Positions 33,088 through 47,455 of a stretch of DNA of 64,000 nt are shown in pieces. The translations under genes were made by a program, and so were the position numbers. Position 1 is the first letter of the stretch; every line of letters starts with the position of its first letter. Origin of the DNA: Adiantum capillus-veneris (Eukaryota > Streptophyta > Polypodiopsida > Polypodiales > Pteridaceae). The notes under the pieces were generated by a model. It saw only the letters and a list, made by a program, of their open reading frames with translations, did no database searches and was not told the DNA's origin. The DNA lies in contig CM043957.1 of assembly GCA_014529385.2 (NCBI GenBank), positions 68,198,503 through 68,262,502 on the forward strand, given 5' to 3'.

Positions 33088-33581
33088 GAAAATTACCAAA
33101 ATACCCCTCTAATTTTTGAAAATTCCCAAACTACCCCTCAAGATTTAAAAAATTCCCAAAATATCCCCAAAATTGTCATAAATTCCCAAAATGCCATTCA
33201 AATTTTCCACAAATCCCCAAAATACCCCTGGTCGTGAGAATAAATTTCTCCAAAGATAATTTTTTTTGTAGCTTTTCATAAAAAGACCGATCATCTATCA
33301 ATACACGATGCTCAAGCTAGAATTTGAGTTGGTCATGTAGGCTTTGGAGATGAATCGCTTCATTATTTTCAGACATAATCGACTTTTTTTGCAAGGTAAT
33401 TTGTGACAACAAATTACATGGTAAGCACTCGAGAACAAATCTAAGTCGTCAAAATGGAATAAAGATCAAGAAATCTTGAACAATCCGAGCTAAATAGATA
33501 CAAGGGTATTTTGGGAACTTTTGAAATTTGAGGGGTATTTTGGAAATTTCCACAAATTAGAGGGGTACTTTGGTAATTTTC
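33088..33581. repeat. Fold-back (MITE-like) element with long inverted ends
   Basis: The left arm starts GAAAATTACCAAAATACCCC (33088) and the right arm ends in its complement, with GGGGTACTTTGGTAATTTTC ending at 33581. The inverted similarity covers about 75-140 bases per arm, because each arm itself repeats a unit of about 30 bases (ATTCCCAAAATACCCCT). About 270 bases lie between the arms. There is no open frame. It fits a non-autonomous DNA element or fold-back repeat; I cannot define a target duplication. Confidence 0.75.
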
Positions 33582-35043
33582 CCTTCAAAAAACTCAGGCT
33601 CTTGCACAAACGTTACTAATACTTCCACCACTCCAAAAGCAATTGCTATTACCCACTCATTGGCTGGCATCCACGGTCTATTCCCCACTTTTGGAATGGT
33701 TCAAGTGCATCCTATCCAAAGCAACAGGCCTTCATGTTTAGAATGCAAAAACATTCTTAGACAAGCTCAACTAGCGATGCCAATCGCCTTGGCAATGGAA
33801 TAGGTTCTGCTCCTAGTAGTGAAGAAAGAGGGACTGCAAACAGGAGGACAGTGACACCGTCATCACTCTAGCATGAGAAACATCAACACCAGATTCCTCA
33901 AGAGGTTCATACATTGCGTTGGGGCTAACATATCTCATGTTAGGGTAAAATATTCAATCCTCGACAAATAAACACAAACAACGTATTTTATCTTCCTACT
34001 TGCTTTTGGGTGCAACTCATGCACAAAAGTAGAAATAAGAACAAGGTCTGGAGTGGCTTGCACCATACTTGGATTGTTTTCGCAATTCACTTAATTGCTA
34101 TTCCTTAAAAATTTAAATTTCTAGACTGTAATTACACATTCAGAAAATGAGAGCTTCACAGGTAACAATGCATAAATGTGGTTCACAAGCACATTTACAA
34201 GAGAATTTGTAATCCTTGGGAAGACTAGTTGTTACATAAGGGAAAGCATGTCTGCACCTAAAATGTTAAAACTAATCCACACCTACCCGAGCTAGGAGTG
34301 CAGTTTCATCTTCAATGAGGGCATCAGTGCCACTACCTGCAACATAAGTTTCGCTTCACCATACAAGGATTAGACAGGATACTCATAAATGCACGGTTAT
34401 CAAACCTTGATTATGTCACCTCAAGGACAAGTTCCAACCAAACGGAAGTCACATTGTAGCATTGGGACGTAAAAATCCCACACATCTTTTTAACAAGGTG
34501 AACAGACACGATTGCCTACATAAGAAAGAGTGAGTGGAACTCACTACTCAACGCCCTCTTCATTGAAATATTTTAAAACAAATGTCAACTCTTCCTAATG
34601 CCTTTCTAACAGGAAATAGGAACCAAAAAAGGTATGCCATCATGACCTTGCCCCTTGGCATTAATCAACAAACTTTTTCCAGCGATCCACAATTGCTCCC
34701 AAGAGTTCAATGCTTTACCAAAGCCTTAATTGTTCTATACATATACTACCAATTCTTTGCAGGTCAAGCCAAACTATCCACCTACTTCTCAATTACTACG
34801 TACAACAAATCTTAGTGGCAGAACCAGAGACACCTACACAGTGTGTAAATCAAGGCTTAACAATGTAACCAGGTCACAAACAAGTGCCTTCTCTCACAGA
34901 GACTACATCAATATTAATGCACTAAAAAGTCGTGTGTTCACAGAGAAGCATCAGAAAGCTAAAATTAACAGCAAAAGCCCCACACAATCAGACATGCATG
35001 CGTAGTGTGAGGGCGTGTGCATGTTCGTGGGTGTGGGTGTGTG

Positions 35044-35098
<55 letters not shown>

Positions 35099-38000
35099 CC
35101 TTCTCTCAAAACCCCTAGAAACATTTGCCTTTTCTCCTGTTATAGCTGTTGTCAGAGAAACTACCCAAAGTCCTTCAGCTCACTATATAGCAAAGAAACA
35201 TTTGCCGCTTCAAGCAACGGATAAGACTTGGGACGTTGAAGACTCCCTTTTCCCACCACACCTTCAATGAAAACAAGAAAGAAAGCATTGAACTCAATTC
35301 ACTCAACAGCGCTCAAAAAAGAGCAGACCGTGTCAAAAAGAAGTCATTACCGATTGCAAGTGGCACGCGATGCGAAATTGTGATTACTGCATCCAGAACA
35401 CATCCAATCTCCAGATCTCCACTGCTTAGCCCTGTACATTGAAGCATAAGAAAATCACTATCAAAATAAAACTCGTTCAAAGCAATTTCCTACCCTCAGT
35501 TATAGGTTAGAAAACTCAGAAACCCAGAAGATTACTCCAAAGTATGGAACTCTATGTCAAACTTCAAAAAAATCAGGCACAGTATAATGACGGTGTTTAT
35601 GCAGCAAACTGTTAATACTAGGTTAGCTGAAATAGATAAGAAAGAGCACAACTTGAAAGTCTCCTCAAGTACATTGTCACCAAGATGATCATGAATTACT
35701 GGTGACTCCCTAATGTAACATGGAGAGCTCCACTTACAAGCTCCAAAGCTTGTTATCAATAAAAGTAAAAGAAGATAAGGTGAGATTCTTTTAAAAAGGA
35801 CACCAAAACATGAGGGAAATAAACACGAACGGTGTACATTAAATTATTAATCATATTTTTTATTCATCAAAAACAAAAACGAGCAATAGGCAAAGTGCAA
35901 AAGCGAGAAAAATGGAACGTAGACACATAAAAACATTCTTGACGGCAATATAAAAGACAATCAAAATAAACATATAAGATATATAGTAATTATAGTTTGA
36001 CTTTTAAAAACACAAATGAGTAATGAGCAAGAAACAAGCAGATTGCAACGAGGAGAAATCTCATGATGGCTTGCTTAACATATGAGCTTTGCTGGCGGTG
36101 GTCGCTGCAAAACTGGTCGCAGGCAGAGATGGCACGCAACAGATGTCACGTGCACGTTTGACCCTATGTACATGTGGACAAACTAACTCCTCCTATGGTT
36201 TAGGACAGCCTAGGTTATGGCACCCTTGTGAGCCTGTACGCAAGACATGCATATGTCCAGGCACTTAAATTAGTAACAAAAATTTCATACCATTTGATTG
36301 CACATGAGCACAGCCAGTGTCTACTAGGTGTAGGCAATGAGAAGTGTTCCCATACACTTGCATTAGTACCGAGCCTAGGTATTTACCTGCATGGGAACTC
36401 TCCCACTCCCTTTGATGCAATTGAGAAGAGTCCCATCAACTATGGACATTATACTCACTGTAAGTTCAAGAGTCCCAGTATCACACACTACTAGAGTGCT
36501 CAACTTTTGTTCACATCCAAACTTGTATCCCTCACATTTTCAGCCATGACTTAGACCTACATACTTTCCTCTTTGAGCCACAATGTGGGCTCTCCATTGT
36601 GATTTTGATCACCACAATCCTTGAGCATTAAGAATCACTTCTCAGTCCCACACATAGTACATCACATGTATCTTAGGTTCCATAGGTCTTATTTGACCTC
36701 CAACGATAATTATAAAAGCTACTTATCTATCTCTTTCTCTTATTTTTGCAAAGAAAGAGGCTGATTTCTACTACTTGAAAAATGTGAGGATACATCACTG
36801 TTTACAAAGCAGGCTAAGGGCGACAATCTGGAATCTGTAAAAACTGGATACAACTAGCCACATGGCAAACTGTAGAAAACATAAAGTTAGGGTAAAAGAG
36901 GTCTCTTAAAGAGAGTAAAACGTACCCTGGCAAGCCAACTGGAGAGAGGATGACAAGAGCCTTTGAAAGATACACTTCCACCAAAAGCAGACTCTACTAT
37001 TGTATATGAACTCCCAAAAGCTGCAAGTGATGAGAAGGACAAGGAACATTTGCCTTCTCAAGGAGCATTTGCAATGGCATGAGCTCTACCGTTGGGCATT
37101 GCAAGCCAACTAGTATGATTTGATAGCTAAAGGCAACAGATAAACAAAAGGGAGAGAGTAGTCGATGACACAGATGAGGGAGAAGAGGCAACCGACATCA
37201 CCAAGTGATTACAAGAGGATGCCACAAGATAAGCAACAAAGCAATGCACTGGAGCTGGCAAGGAGTTATCAGCTAGGATAGAAACTAGTTCACTTTTTAA
37301 AGGTGGCTCATGAGGACCAAAGCTAGAGAGGGAACGTGAAGATGACAGTGATTAACAATTTTTGGAAACCTGGTGTAGAAACGTGGTAGAGCGAATAGAG
37401 ATTAGAGCAGCAAGCCAACAATAGAAATCCCATAAACCCAATGCGGAAAACACAAGAAATCGAGGAAGACAAGGAACACAAAGGAGAAAAACAAGAAAAT
37501 AAACAAAGCAATGAAATAAAATGAAAACATGCTCTAAAAATAGACTTCACCCACACTCACTCACCCGGAAACAAGATTGAAGAGTCCCTTCAAGTCGTTT
37601 CCTCTACTCTGCACAAAGGAGACCATCGATGCAACCTTATACTCGGAGGTTCAAGCGCCAAACAAGGTTGCAAGAGTATGTGGTGGAGAGGAATCGCACC
37701 AAAGCATGCATTGTGGGGCAGAGGCCACCCAAACAAGGCTGAAAACACTGGGTGGCTGTAGGCAAAAATATGATCAGAGTGGGAACCGAGGGCAAGCAGG
37801 CAGTGAGGATTGCCAAGCAAGGAGAAAGCGATAGCAAGCAACGGCGAGGGCAAAAAATGGGGCCTTAGCAAGTGCAGCATGCCTGTGAAAAACTATAGCA
37901 AGGCTGCCACCAAACAGCGACAGGCATCCATAGTAGGGTGCAGGTGAAACCTATGCGTTGTACGAAACCTTCAAACGCTAACCCTAATCGATCCTGCCAT

Positions 38001-41000
38001 CTGCGATTGTGTCTGTTCACCCTATCTTGCTATATCCTGCCGCTACTGCCTCCCTGCCTCTCATCACCAGCCTCGTGTATGCTATCTCTGTCTGCGACCA
38101 TGTTTGCTGCGACCTTATTTGTTGTGCACTGTCTGCTTGCGATTAAATTTGCATTGCGACCAGATTTGTTGTAACATGCAGCAGAAGTGATGATGAATCC
38201 TCAGGATGAGTGCGCAGTGCGTACTTAAGGTTCCTCTTACTAAATGAGAGAGATGTGCAAAGACTAGAGAGAAAAGAGAGATATTGTGAGAAGGTTTTGT
38301 GAGTAAAAGAGTGAGAGAAAGGAGACTTAACACCATATGTGATCCTCCAAGGGGCCCCCTCTCCATCGCTAGAGAGGTATTTGCCTTAGATTGCACAAAC
38401 GTTGATACAATGGTCCTAGATAATAAGATTTTGATGGGATCTTGCGGTGGATGCACGGATCTGCTAGGCCAAGGGCTGAAACTGAAAACGTTGGGGCTGA
38501 TCTGGCTTGGAACTGCGATCGGATGATGAGGCTAGGGCGGAAATCTGAATCTGCTGGGCTGATTCTGCTGCTAAAGCTGGCCATAGGCTGATCTACTGTC
38601 GCCGATAACTGAAAGCTGAAATACGTTGGCTGATGTGAGAGCTAGATCTGAAAACGTTGGTGCTATGACTGAAATCTGCAACTTCTGGAATTGCTAGGGC
38701 TGAAATCTGTTGACGATGGGGATTCGCTACTAATGGCTGAGAACGCTGATGGCTTGTTGGTCGTGGTTGAAGGGTGATGCAAAAACGCTAGGGATCTCAT
38801 AAGGGTTTTGCTAGCAAAAATGCTAAAGCCTGCTTAAGGATATTGTAGGTAGTTGGTGCTGGTACTAAGGGTTCTAACTTATGCTTGAGAAGTGACCCCT
38901 AGGGTCACTTACATATGGAATGAAAGCTGGGTCGGGCAATGCCAATATTTAATTGGGTGGCTAAAGTCACTTATTAGTAAGATAATGAACTCACTTGTAA
39001 GTGGTGCTTTATGGGTGAGTACGATTTCCTCTTTTGGCAAAGGACGTGGTTTTGTAGTTGGAGGCAATATGGGTGGTGTAATATATTAAGCATGACCCAC
39101 CAAAGTTGTAATACATTGGCGTTGTAGAAAAGCTTCATTCACTTGGAAGTCTATTGAGGCATCATGAAGCAAGTGCAATGCATCCCATGTCCCAAACCAC
39201 TTCTTTATGTATTGCATGCATCCCTGTGCTCGAAATCTTGCTTTTATGCGTCTTTTGAACTCTTTTGCTTGCTTCCCATGCAATTATAGGAAGTCGATAT
39301 GATGGGTTTGGACACATCTTTATCATGTACTCTCCATGGCTACAACCTCAATTGACAGAGATCCCCACTCAAGTAGTAGGAGCAATTATGGTGTTTGTGT
39401 TTTAACTTGGAGAAAGTTTGTAAGAAAGCGCTTTTGGTTATTCTCAAACTCCTTCCAAGTAGACTTTAAGATGCTCCACCCTATAATTAGCATTGACCAG
39501 CAAATACAAAGCTTCAATTGACCCTAAGCTATATACATACAACTACGAACTCCAGAAACTTTAGATTGCACAATGGATGTCATACAAGATTCCATACAAT
39601 CATTTTGAAACTACAAAAAAGAGTGAACACTAGTATCAATCATGAATAGTGAAAAGACCTAGTCTAAACTGTGGAACCCCACTTTCAAGAAAAAATAGAT
39701 GGGTGAGGACAAAGAAATTCAAAAAAATGGTCGATCATCGCCCTCAAAGGTTGCCACGGAGCGACTTTTGGCAGTTTGACCCGATGGGGACAACCTTTCT
39801 TAATCACAACTGAAGGTTCCATACACAAGGAAGAGAGTTTCAATGAATGTAACATGAAATCTTTGTATAGCATTTATTATCCGCTACATCTAATAAGAAA
39901 ATTGTTGAGTCACCTTGTTAAATCCCCATTAAAGGCAATGGATGCACATGCTCACATCACATGATCCACAATATCAAATAAAGTGAGGCCACACGTGAAT
40001 GCTAGTAGTTCGCTCCCTCTTAAACAAAACTGCTTTGCCAACTCGCTGTGACTCATCCAATGCTTCATGCACACAAGGTTATGCTTGCTCAGATCCTAAC
40101 TACTATAGTGGGTCTGACTTGGCATGCAAGTCTAGCAAACAAGATTTATTTTTTAGTCGTATAGCAGACATGCAAACTTCACCTTGTGAAGTTTTTTTTT
40201 GAATTACGACCAGTTGATATTGTGCTAATTCTTTCTATCTTTTGTGGTACGTATGTCTTATTAACTACCTCATTTTTGTGCTAATTTTTCCGATTTGATG
40301 ACCTCATTTTTGTGCTAATTTTTCCGATTTGATGCTTCTTTTAGTGCTAGGCTTCATTATGGCTGAGTCTGTCCTTGATTTTTGGAGTCATGACAAAAAC
40401 TCAGTCCGCTGAACTTTGTGTTTATGTATGCTCATGTGTGTGCATGTGTGATGTGTGTTGTGCTTGGGAGCATATGTTAGTACCTAGTTCTACACCTGCT
40501 ATTGGGCAATAACGAAGTTAGTGGGGATGTCGCGGTATTTAGTCAACACTATGCATGATGGAACTGATGGTTATATTGTCTTGTGGGTGACTACCATGGG
40601 TCTATACCTTGCACTTTCCTTTTAAGGGTGAATCTGGGCTTATCTTGGATCCATCTAGGTATATTTCTTACTCTTTACACTTCAATTTTTGTTTTTAGTT
40701 TGGTTGTGGTGTGCAGTAGCAAATGAGACAAACTCGAACATTGTAAGTCGATAATGCAAATTAAAAAATGAGAGAGTGAGATGACGACTAAGCATGAGAT
40801 TGTATTGATAATTTGGCAAAGATGATTACAAAGTGAGAGCCATGGTGCATGTTTAAGGCTTTGAACTTGTCTGTCTTACTTAATCAATAAAACCCTAAAT
40901 AACTAGTTCAATTAAGTAGTTACAGAATTTTAATACTAGGACAAGCACCACGTGCCAACAGAAAAGAACAGACTAAACAACTTTAAACACTTCAAATAAC

Positions 41001-41010
41001 AATTGAACGG

Positions 41011-41047
<37 letters not shown>

Positions 41048-42268
41048 ACAACACAAGACGGGGAGTGGCAGAGTTCCACCCCGAGAGAGCACTGGCCCCA
41101 AACCTTGGCGTCCCTTTCAATATTTCTTTATATTGCTTGAACTCAATACAATGTCGGTACTCGCAATCTGCACCTTCACCCGGAAGAGTGCAAGAGACTG
41201 AGTCCTCTGCACATATTTAAAGGCCCTTGGCCTATGAAAAGCAGTTACATGAGAAGAATCAAACTCAAAAGCATCTAGCCTTAAAAGCTGGAGCTGAAAA
41301 CTGCCTACGTAAATCATGGAAATCCGTACGAGCTGCCACGTCAACACAATCAACGTGAAACGTGAAATTCCGTGCAGGTTGCCACGTCAACAAGCCAACG
41401 CAAATGCGGGCGTCCCCACAATTGCCACGTCATCGCTTTGTGTGTGTGTGTATAGAGGTCCCGCTTTATTTGATCACTTTAGGTCACTTGGGCCCCATCA
41501 GACGAAGTCCCAAAGTTGACAGGAACTCCTCTTTAGAAACAAACCACTCGGCAAGACTTTGCAAGTTTGTAAACCTTCTTCTGCTACTTCTTCTAGGGTT
41601 TAGGCTCCTCGGCCGGGATTTGCAGGTTGGTTCCGTTCTTCAGTGGCTTGACACGTCAGCAGTTTGTGTCAAATACTCTCTTCGGACCATCCTCAACATC
41701 GTTTGGTTAATGTCACATGAACAATGGCTCAATGTGCCATGTGGACATGCTACTACGACTTAGAGCTATCTAGTAGCCTAGGAAAGCATAGGTGTTGGTA
41801 TCCTTGGTAAGAGTGGCACACATGCATGGGGCTAGTCTTCCACTCATCCATTGAGTGCTAAATCAAATGGTAGCATCATTAGCTCTTGCGGGAGCAACCG
41901 CACCTATGAACAATGGCACGCAGCATGGTGATAGTACCACGTTGGGAGTCATACACCTGAAGGACATGCACATATTCCTAGTTGAATCTATAACTCTGCG
42001 GTTTGTTGGTAAGAAACAAGATGCACCATAAAGAAAATGGGGAAAGGTGCACAATCAATAGCACTCTAAATTGAAAGCAAAAGAAAGCAGATGTGCCATG
42101 AATATTAATTAGATAATCTGTGTACAATTGAGCACAGTGCTGCAATAAATAAAAAGGAAGAAGCTACTGCTTGTTTGCTGCTAAATGTATTGGACAATAA
42201 ACATGAATCCAGTTTACAATCTTTCCTTTACCTAATTTATGTTTCATTAAAGAAAACGGACTAAAAAC
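33582..42268. other. Long non-coding region downstream of the zinc-finger gene
   Basis: AT-rich, with no frame showing a domain or conserved motif. It holds (GA)n tracts (35052-35095, 41018-41046), a 34-bp tandem repeat (40267-40334), and a stretch (38500-38790) with scattered copies of GCTGAAATCTG and GAAAACGTTGG. Some of it may be old repeat sequence or the 3' region of the gene on the - strand at 42269-44849. I cannot support a gene here. Confidence 0.45.
40267..40334. repeat. 34-bp perfect tandem duplication
   Basis: The unit starting ACCTCATTTTTGTGCTAATT occurs twice in direct succession (40267-40300 and 40301-40334). Confidence 0.95.
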
Positions 42269-44051
42269 TCACCCTTTGCCAACAATTGCAGGCACAAGCG
42301 ATAAACCTGGCGCATGAACTGGAGTCTGCGATTGCCAACTAGGAGGAGGCAATGTGTTCAGGCTAGCAACATCGGGAAGCCCCAGTGAAGATCCAAGAAG
42401 GCCAGACAAAGCACTCAAACTTGAAGGCTGACTCTGTGAAGTCGAGAAGGCTCTTATGTGAACATTATAACTTAGCAATTCGTATCATGTCAGATCAATG
42501 CATCTCAATTATTTATTTGACCTCACCGGAAATTGTGGTAGATATTCTCCAACTGTATGTAGACGTTTGAAATCATTCCCCAACTCATCCGGTGCTGGTC
42601 TTTTCAGACCTGTACCTAGAACATAATAACACAGAGATCACAACCATGCTTCTTTAAGAATCCCACCCAGCTTATCAGCCCAGATAGGTAAAATTGTAAC
42701 TCCTGATAGCAAAAAAATGTTGCAGCCATAGTGCATGAACGCCTTCCTACATGCATACCTTTCTAGTTGCGACTCCTCTTTCTCAAAGGACATGAAATGT
42801 CAGAACTTAAAAGTTACCTTGAGGTAAAGCAGAAGCCTGCAGTAAAGGAATTGCACTTGCAGGAAAGGAGACTCCAGGGGGCAAAGCTGGTGGGGTGGAG
42901 ACTGAACTGGTCATTGGCATTGGAGCTGAGCACTTTTTGCACTGTTATGACAAGACATCACACTCTTCAACTAAGATAAAAAAATATCAGCTGGTGTATG
43001 AGAAGACAAAACAATGATAACTGGTACCGTCGAGCGGGAAGAATAGTTGTGAAAGCCACAATTGCATAGCCAATCCCCTGGTCGCCAACTGTTTGCCAAA
43101 CTATTTGCTAAAGAAGTGCCGCTGAGTGACCAAGTAGGTTGTAAGTGATGTAAAAGTCCTGCATGCATCCCTACCCCTAACCCTCCTGTATGTGTCAGCG
43201 CATGTGGAGTAAATGCTGGTGCTGCCATAGCTGCCCCAGGTAATGCCATTGCTGGCAATGCTGAAACCTCTTTTAATGTGCCACATTTGTTACATTTGTC
43301 TCTGGAAGCATAATTGTTGTTGCTGCAGCCTTTTTGATTCCATCAAAACGCACCCGAGAACGCAAATCCACGCACCCGTACGCCACACACCCGAGTGCCA
43401 ATAACCATATCCACACCCAAACCCACACACACATCACACACACAACCCAGGAATAGTAGCAATACATAGCAAACAAAAAGACTGAAACTTCAACATGATT
43501 GCTTGAACATAACCAAGTAAAATCTAATTGAAAACATTCTGAGATTTTACAATTGAATAGAACATTTCAGGAGAAAGAAGTACAATGATCTACATGTCTA
43601 AAATGAAAAAACTAGCACCTTTTGAAAGGAGGTAGAAATACTAGGGCCATGACATGACTAAGTAAGATGAGTTTTCTGCCTATTTGTTGACACATCACTA
43701 TAATCAGAACTTATCTGATCACCAAATGCTGTACAAAACAGGGGGAGAGCTCAACATGAGGAAACCATCAAACCTGATATTGTTTGAGACAGGAGGCAGT
43801 CGACAAGGTCTTGTGCGCGATTTGCGCACAAGAAAGAGTGTTGCACTTCATTTTGGCCATGAAATGTTGCATCAATCTTCATTATGATGCATGGAGTTTG
43901 TCAATACTTAGCACATTCTTTCCTCACAAAGAACACCCTCTCAATCTCTCTGTCTCAGAAACAAATATGCGCACGAGAAAACAGTTGCCTCATTTTAATT
44001 ATTCCAAGGGATAGACCATCTTCATTACGGTGGACATATCGGCAAACAAAG

Positions 44052-44111
<60 letters not shown>

Positions 44112-44333
44112 TGGTACAAAATGGAGCTAACTAGCCCTTTGCATATCATGGTTGTCTCTCCTATGCGTATAGTTCCACATCCACTAGAGTTAAAGCTCCA
44201 TCACCCTAGCTTCTCATACATGTAAACACACCTCATGTCAGTCTATTTGGCTGTGTAGCAGACTTAATTTCAGCACTTTTGTCCTTTTTGCTGACGCACA
44301 TGTACGCTGATTTGAGCTCGGTCTCTATTAATA

Positions 44334-44380
<47 letters not shown>

Positions 44381-44554
44381 TCGAACTCCAGAACCGGCTT
44401 CCCTCTCACCTGCCCCTTCTAAGGTTATTCTTTTTGTCCTTTTTGTTGGACCCTTAGTCCTTAACTGAGATGTATACACCCCCAATTTGCAGACTCATTG
44501 TACAATTTTGTTTCTGGTCCCATAGGTCATATTTGACCTCCCTGGACGATAATG

Positions 44555-44596
<42 letters not shown>

Positions 44597-44849
44597 TATA
44601 TACAAGTACTAACATAACCATCTCCTCAGTGGACGAACTCAAACAAGAGAAAAGAGGGGAAAGGGAAGAACCAGCGCAAATCCAATCGCCAATGCGGGGC
44701 AGCCACTTGGAGTCGGAAGGGGTTCTGGAGTCGACGAGGAGTCTCGGCTGCTTACAGCGGTTGCAAAACGACCTAAAAGCGTAGTTCTTGTTGCCGCACC
44801 CGTCACACCGCCAGTCGCCCTCTCTGCTCCCTGGTGCAGACGAAGCCAT
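42269..44849 (-). CDS. RanBP2-type zinc-finger protein, five exons
   Basis: Proposed exons (- strand): 44849-44672, 43329-43028, 42941-42818, 42615-42527 and 42433-42269, with GT-AG introns and matching phases (1,0,1,0). Coding length is 858 bases, 285 residues. Three RanBP2-type fingers are visible: GDWRCDGCGNKNYAFRSFCNRC (residues 11-32); GDWICAGCSNNNYASRDKCNKC, made by joining exons 1 and 2; and GDWLCNCGFHNYSSRSTCKKC, joining exons 2 and 3, with C-X-C instead of C-X2-C. A Pro/Ala-rich linker lies between fingers 2 and 3. Finger 3 is followed by GLKRPAPDELGNDFKRL, a block seen in plant family members. Such fingers bind single-stranded RNA or proteins; the cellular role is unknown. The TGA at 42269-42271 overlaps a possible GTGAGT donor, so a further 3' exon is possible. 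Intron 1 (1342 bp) holds three (CT)n tracts. Confidence 0.85.
44055..44593. repeat. Three (CT)n tracts inside intron 1 of the zinc-finger gene
   Basis: (CT)n at 44055-44108, 44337-44377 and 44559-44593. On the coding strand these are long GA runs. Their even spacing (about 220-280 bases) within one intron is notable. Confidence 0.93.
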
Positions 44850-45056
44850 GTCTGCTTCAACGAACTATTTTTTTACTGAAGCAAGAATGTAGACGTCACT
44901 GAAGTCTTTGCCCTCGGCTTGTCTGCGTCTTTCAAACTCTCAACATTGTCCGGACATTTCACTCGTTTATCATACACACAATTCTTTTTGCCTTTCTAAA
45001 AGAAACCTTTCGTGTTGTGCTGAGTTAGGGAGACTTTCATAGCTTTTGGTGCACGA

Positions 45057-45210
45057 TGGAGACTTCTATACTTATATGATATGATGCAGCTTAAAAATTT
45101 TGAGCAAGAAGAAAGTATCCAGGTGTCTCTCATTGGAGACTTCTATACTTATATGATATGATGCAGCTTAAAAATTTTGAGCAAGAAGAAAGTATCCAGG
45201 TGTCTCTCAT
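45057..45210. repeat. 77-bp perfect tandem duplication upstream of the zinc-finger gene
   Basis: Unit 45057-45133 is repeated exactly at 45134-45210, starting TGGAGACTTCTATACTTATA. A third partial start (TGGGAGACTT) follows. It lies 208 bases or more beyond the start codon at 44849 on the upstream side. Confidence 0.95.
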
Positions 45211-45490
45211 TGGGAGACTTTGGTTAGAGTATATAAAAAAATCATCACTTCACTTCACTTTTTTAGGAAAAGAAAAACCTCTTCAATGCACTCTTGCCAC
45301 TTATTGGAGCCTTCCTTTCACTTCAACTTGACTTGGAATCTTGGAAAACAAAAAAGGAAGGCCTCAATCCCAATGACTTGCATTGGGGAGGATTCTCGGA
45401 GGAAATCGAATAGCATTGCATGGGAGTTGGTAAGGCTATGCGAGTGAGAGAGAGACTCGATAGCACGGTTGGCTATTGGTGCCCTTTGCA

Positions 45491-46482
<992 letters not shown>

Positions 46483-46619
46483 AGAGAAGCTTTATGACAC
46501 ATCGTTATTTTCGGCCATTTCTACCTCCAAAAAAATCATCGTTATTTTTTGTCATTTCTACCTCTGGAAAAATCATTGTTCCAAAACATACATAATTCTT
46601 TTCCTTCAAGTCACTATTT

Positions 46620-47330
46620 TTTTCCTATTTTGGGCAGAATTTCTCCCTTTTTTTTTGGACGTCTCTACTTAGGGAAAAATCATTGTTCCAAACATACAAA
46701 ATTCCTTTCATTGAGTTTGCCAAGAGGAGATTTTTTAAAATTACGGGTGTTTTACAAGTTTTTACACTATTTTTTTTCTATTTTGGGGCAAAATTTCTCC
46801 TTTTCCAGTTGCCCTCAACCGGCATTTTTGAAATTCGGGTTTTTGCACTACTCTTTTCTATTTTGGGATGGAATTTCTCCTTTTCCCCTTGCCCTCAATC
46901 GGCCTTTTTGAAATTGGAAACGGCACGTGATTAAGCTAAGACACATTTTTTCCGAACACTGTTTACCTTTGAATCATGTCAACATTTTTGAAATTGGAAA
47001 CGCCCGCTATTAAGCCCAAGCACATTTCTCCAAAACAATGTTTACCTTTGAATCATGTGTAAATCAACCGTCGATGTGAGAGTATTTTTTCAAATTTTTA
47101 TACTATTTTTTCTATTTTGGGGTGGAATTTCTCCTTTGCCCCTTGCTCTCAACCGGCATTTTTGACAGATGGGTTTTTGAACTATTTTTTTCTATTTTGG
47201 GGTGGAATTTCTCCTTTTCCCCTTACCCTCAATTGGCATTTTTGAAATTGGAAACGACACGCTATTAAGCTAAGACGCATTTTTTTCAAACGATGTCTAC
47301 CTTTGAATCATGTGTATATCAACCATGTGT
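46620..47330. repeat. Irregular tandem repeat array, AT-rich
   Basis: Two alternating modules recur. One is TCTATTTTGGGGTGGAATTT with following CCCCTTGCCCTCAA (near 46781, 46857, 47111, 47191). The other is TTTTTGAAATTGGAAACG leading to TTTACCTTTGAATCATGT (near 46908, 46990, 47243). The order and spacing vary, indicating several rounds of unequal duplication. Confidence 0.8.
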
Positions 47331-47455
47331 GCCTATGTGCCTGTGTGCGTGTACGTGCGTGTGCATGTGCATCATGGGCCATCAAAGGCAAGTGAAACCA
47401 AGACAGATGACGAACGGCCCCAATGCGGTGTAGGCAGACCCGAAATGGCACAAGC

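Noticed and set aside
41316-41763. Short open frames near a TGCCACGTCA motif cluster
   Set aside because: The motif looks like ABA/G-box type sites, but the frames have no domain and no gene start could be supported.
41863-42054. Possible last exon of the zinc-finger gene
   Set aside because: No phase-2 acceptor leading into a convincing continuation was found; the TGA directly after GKG gives a complete frame.
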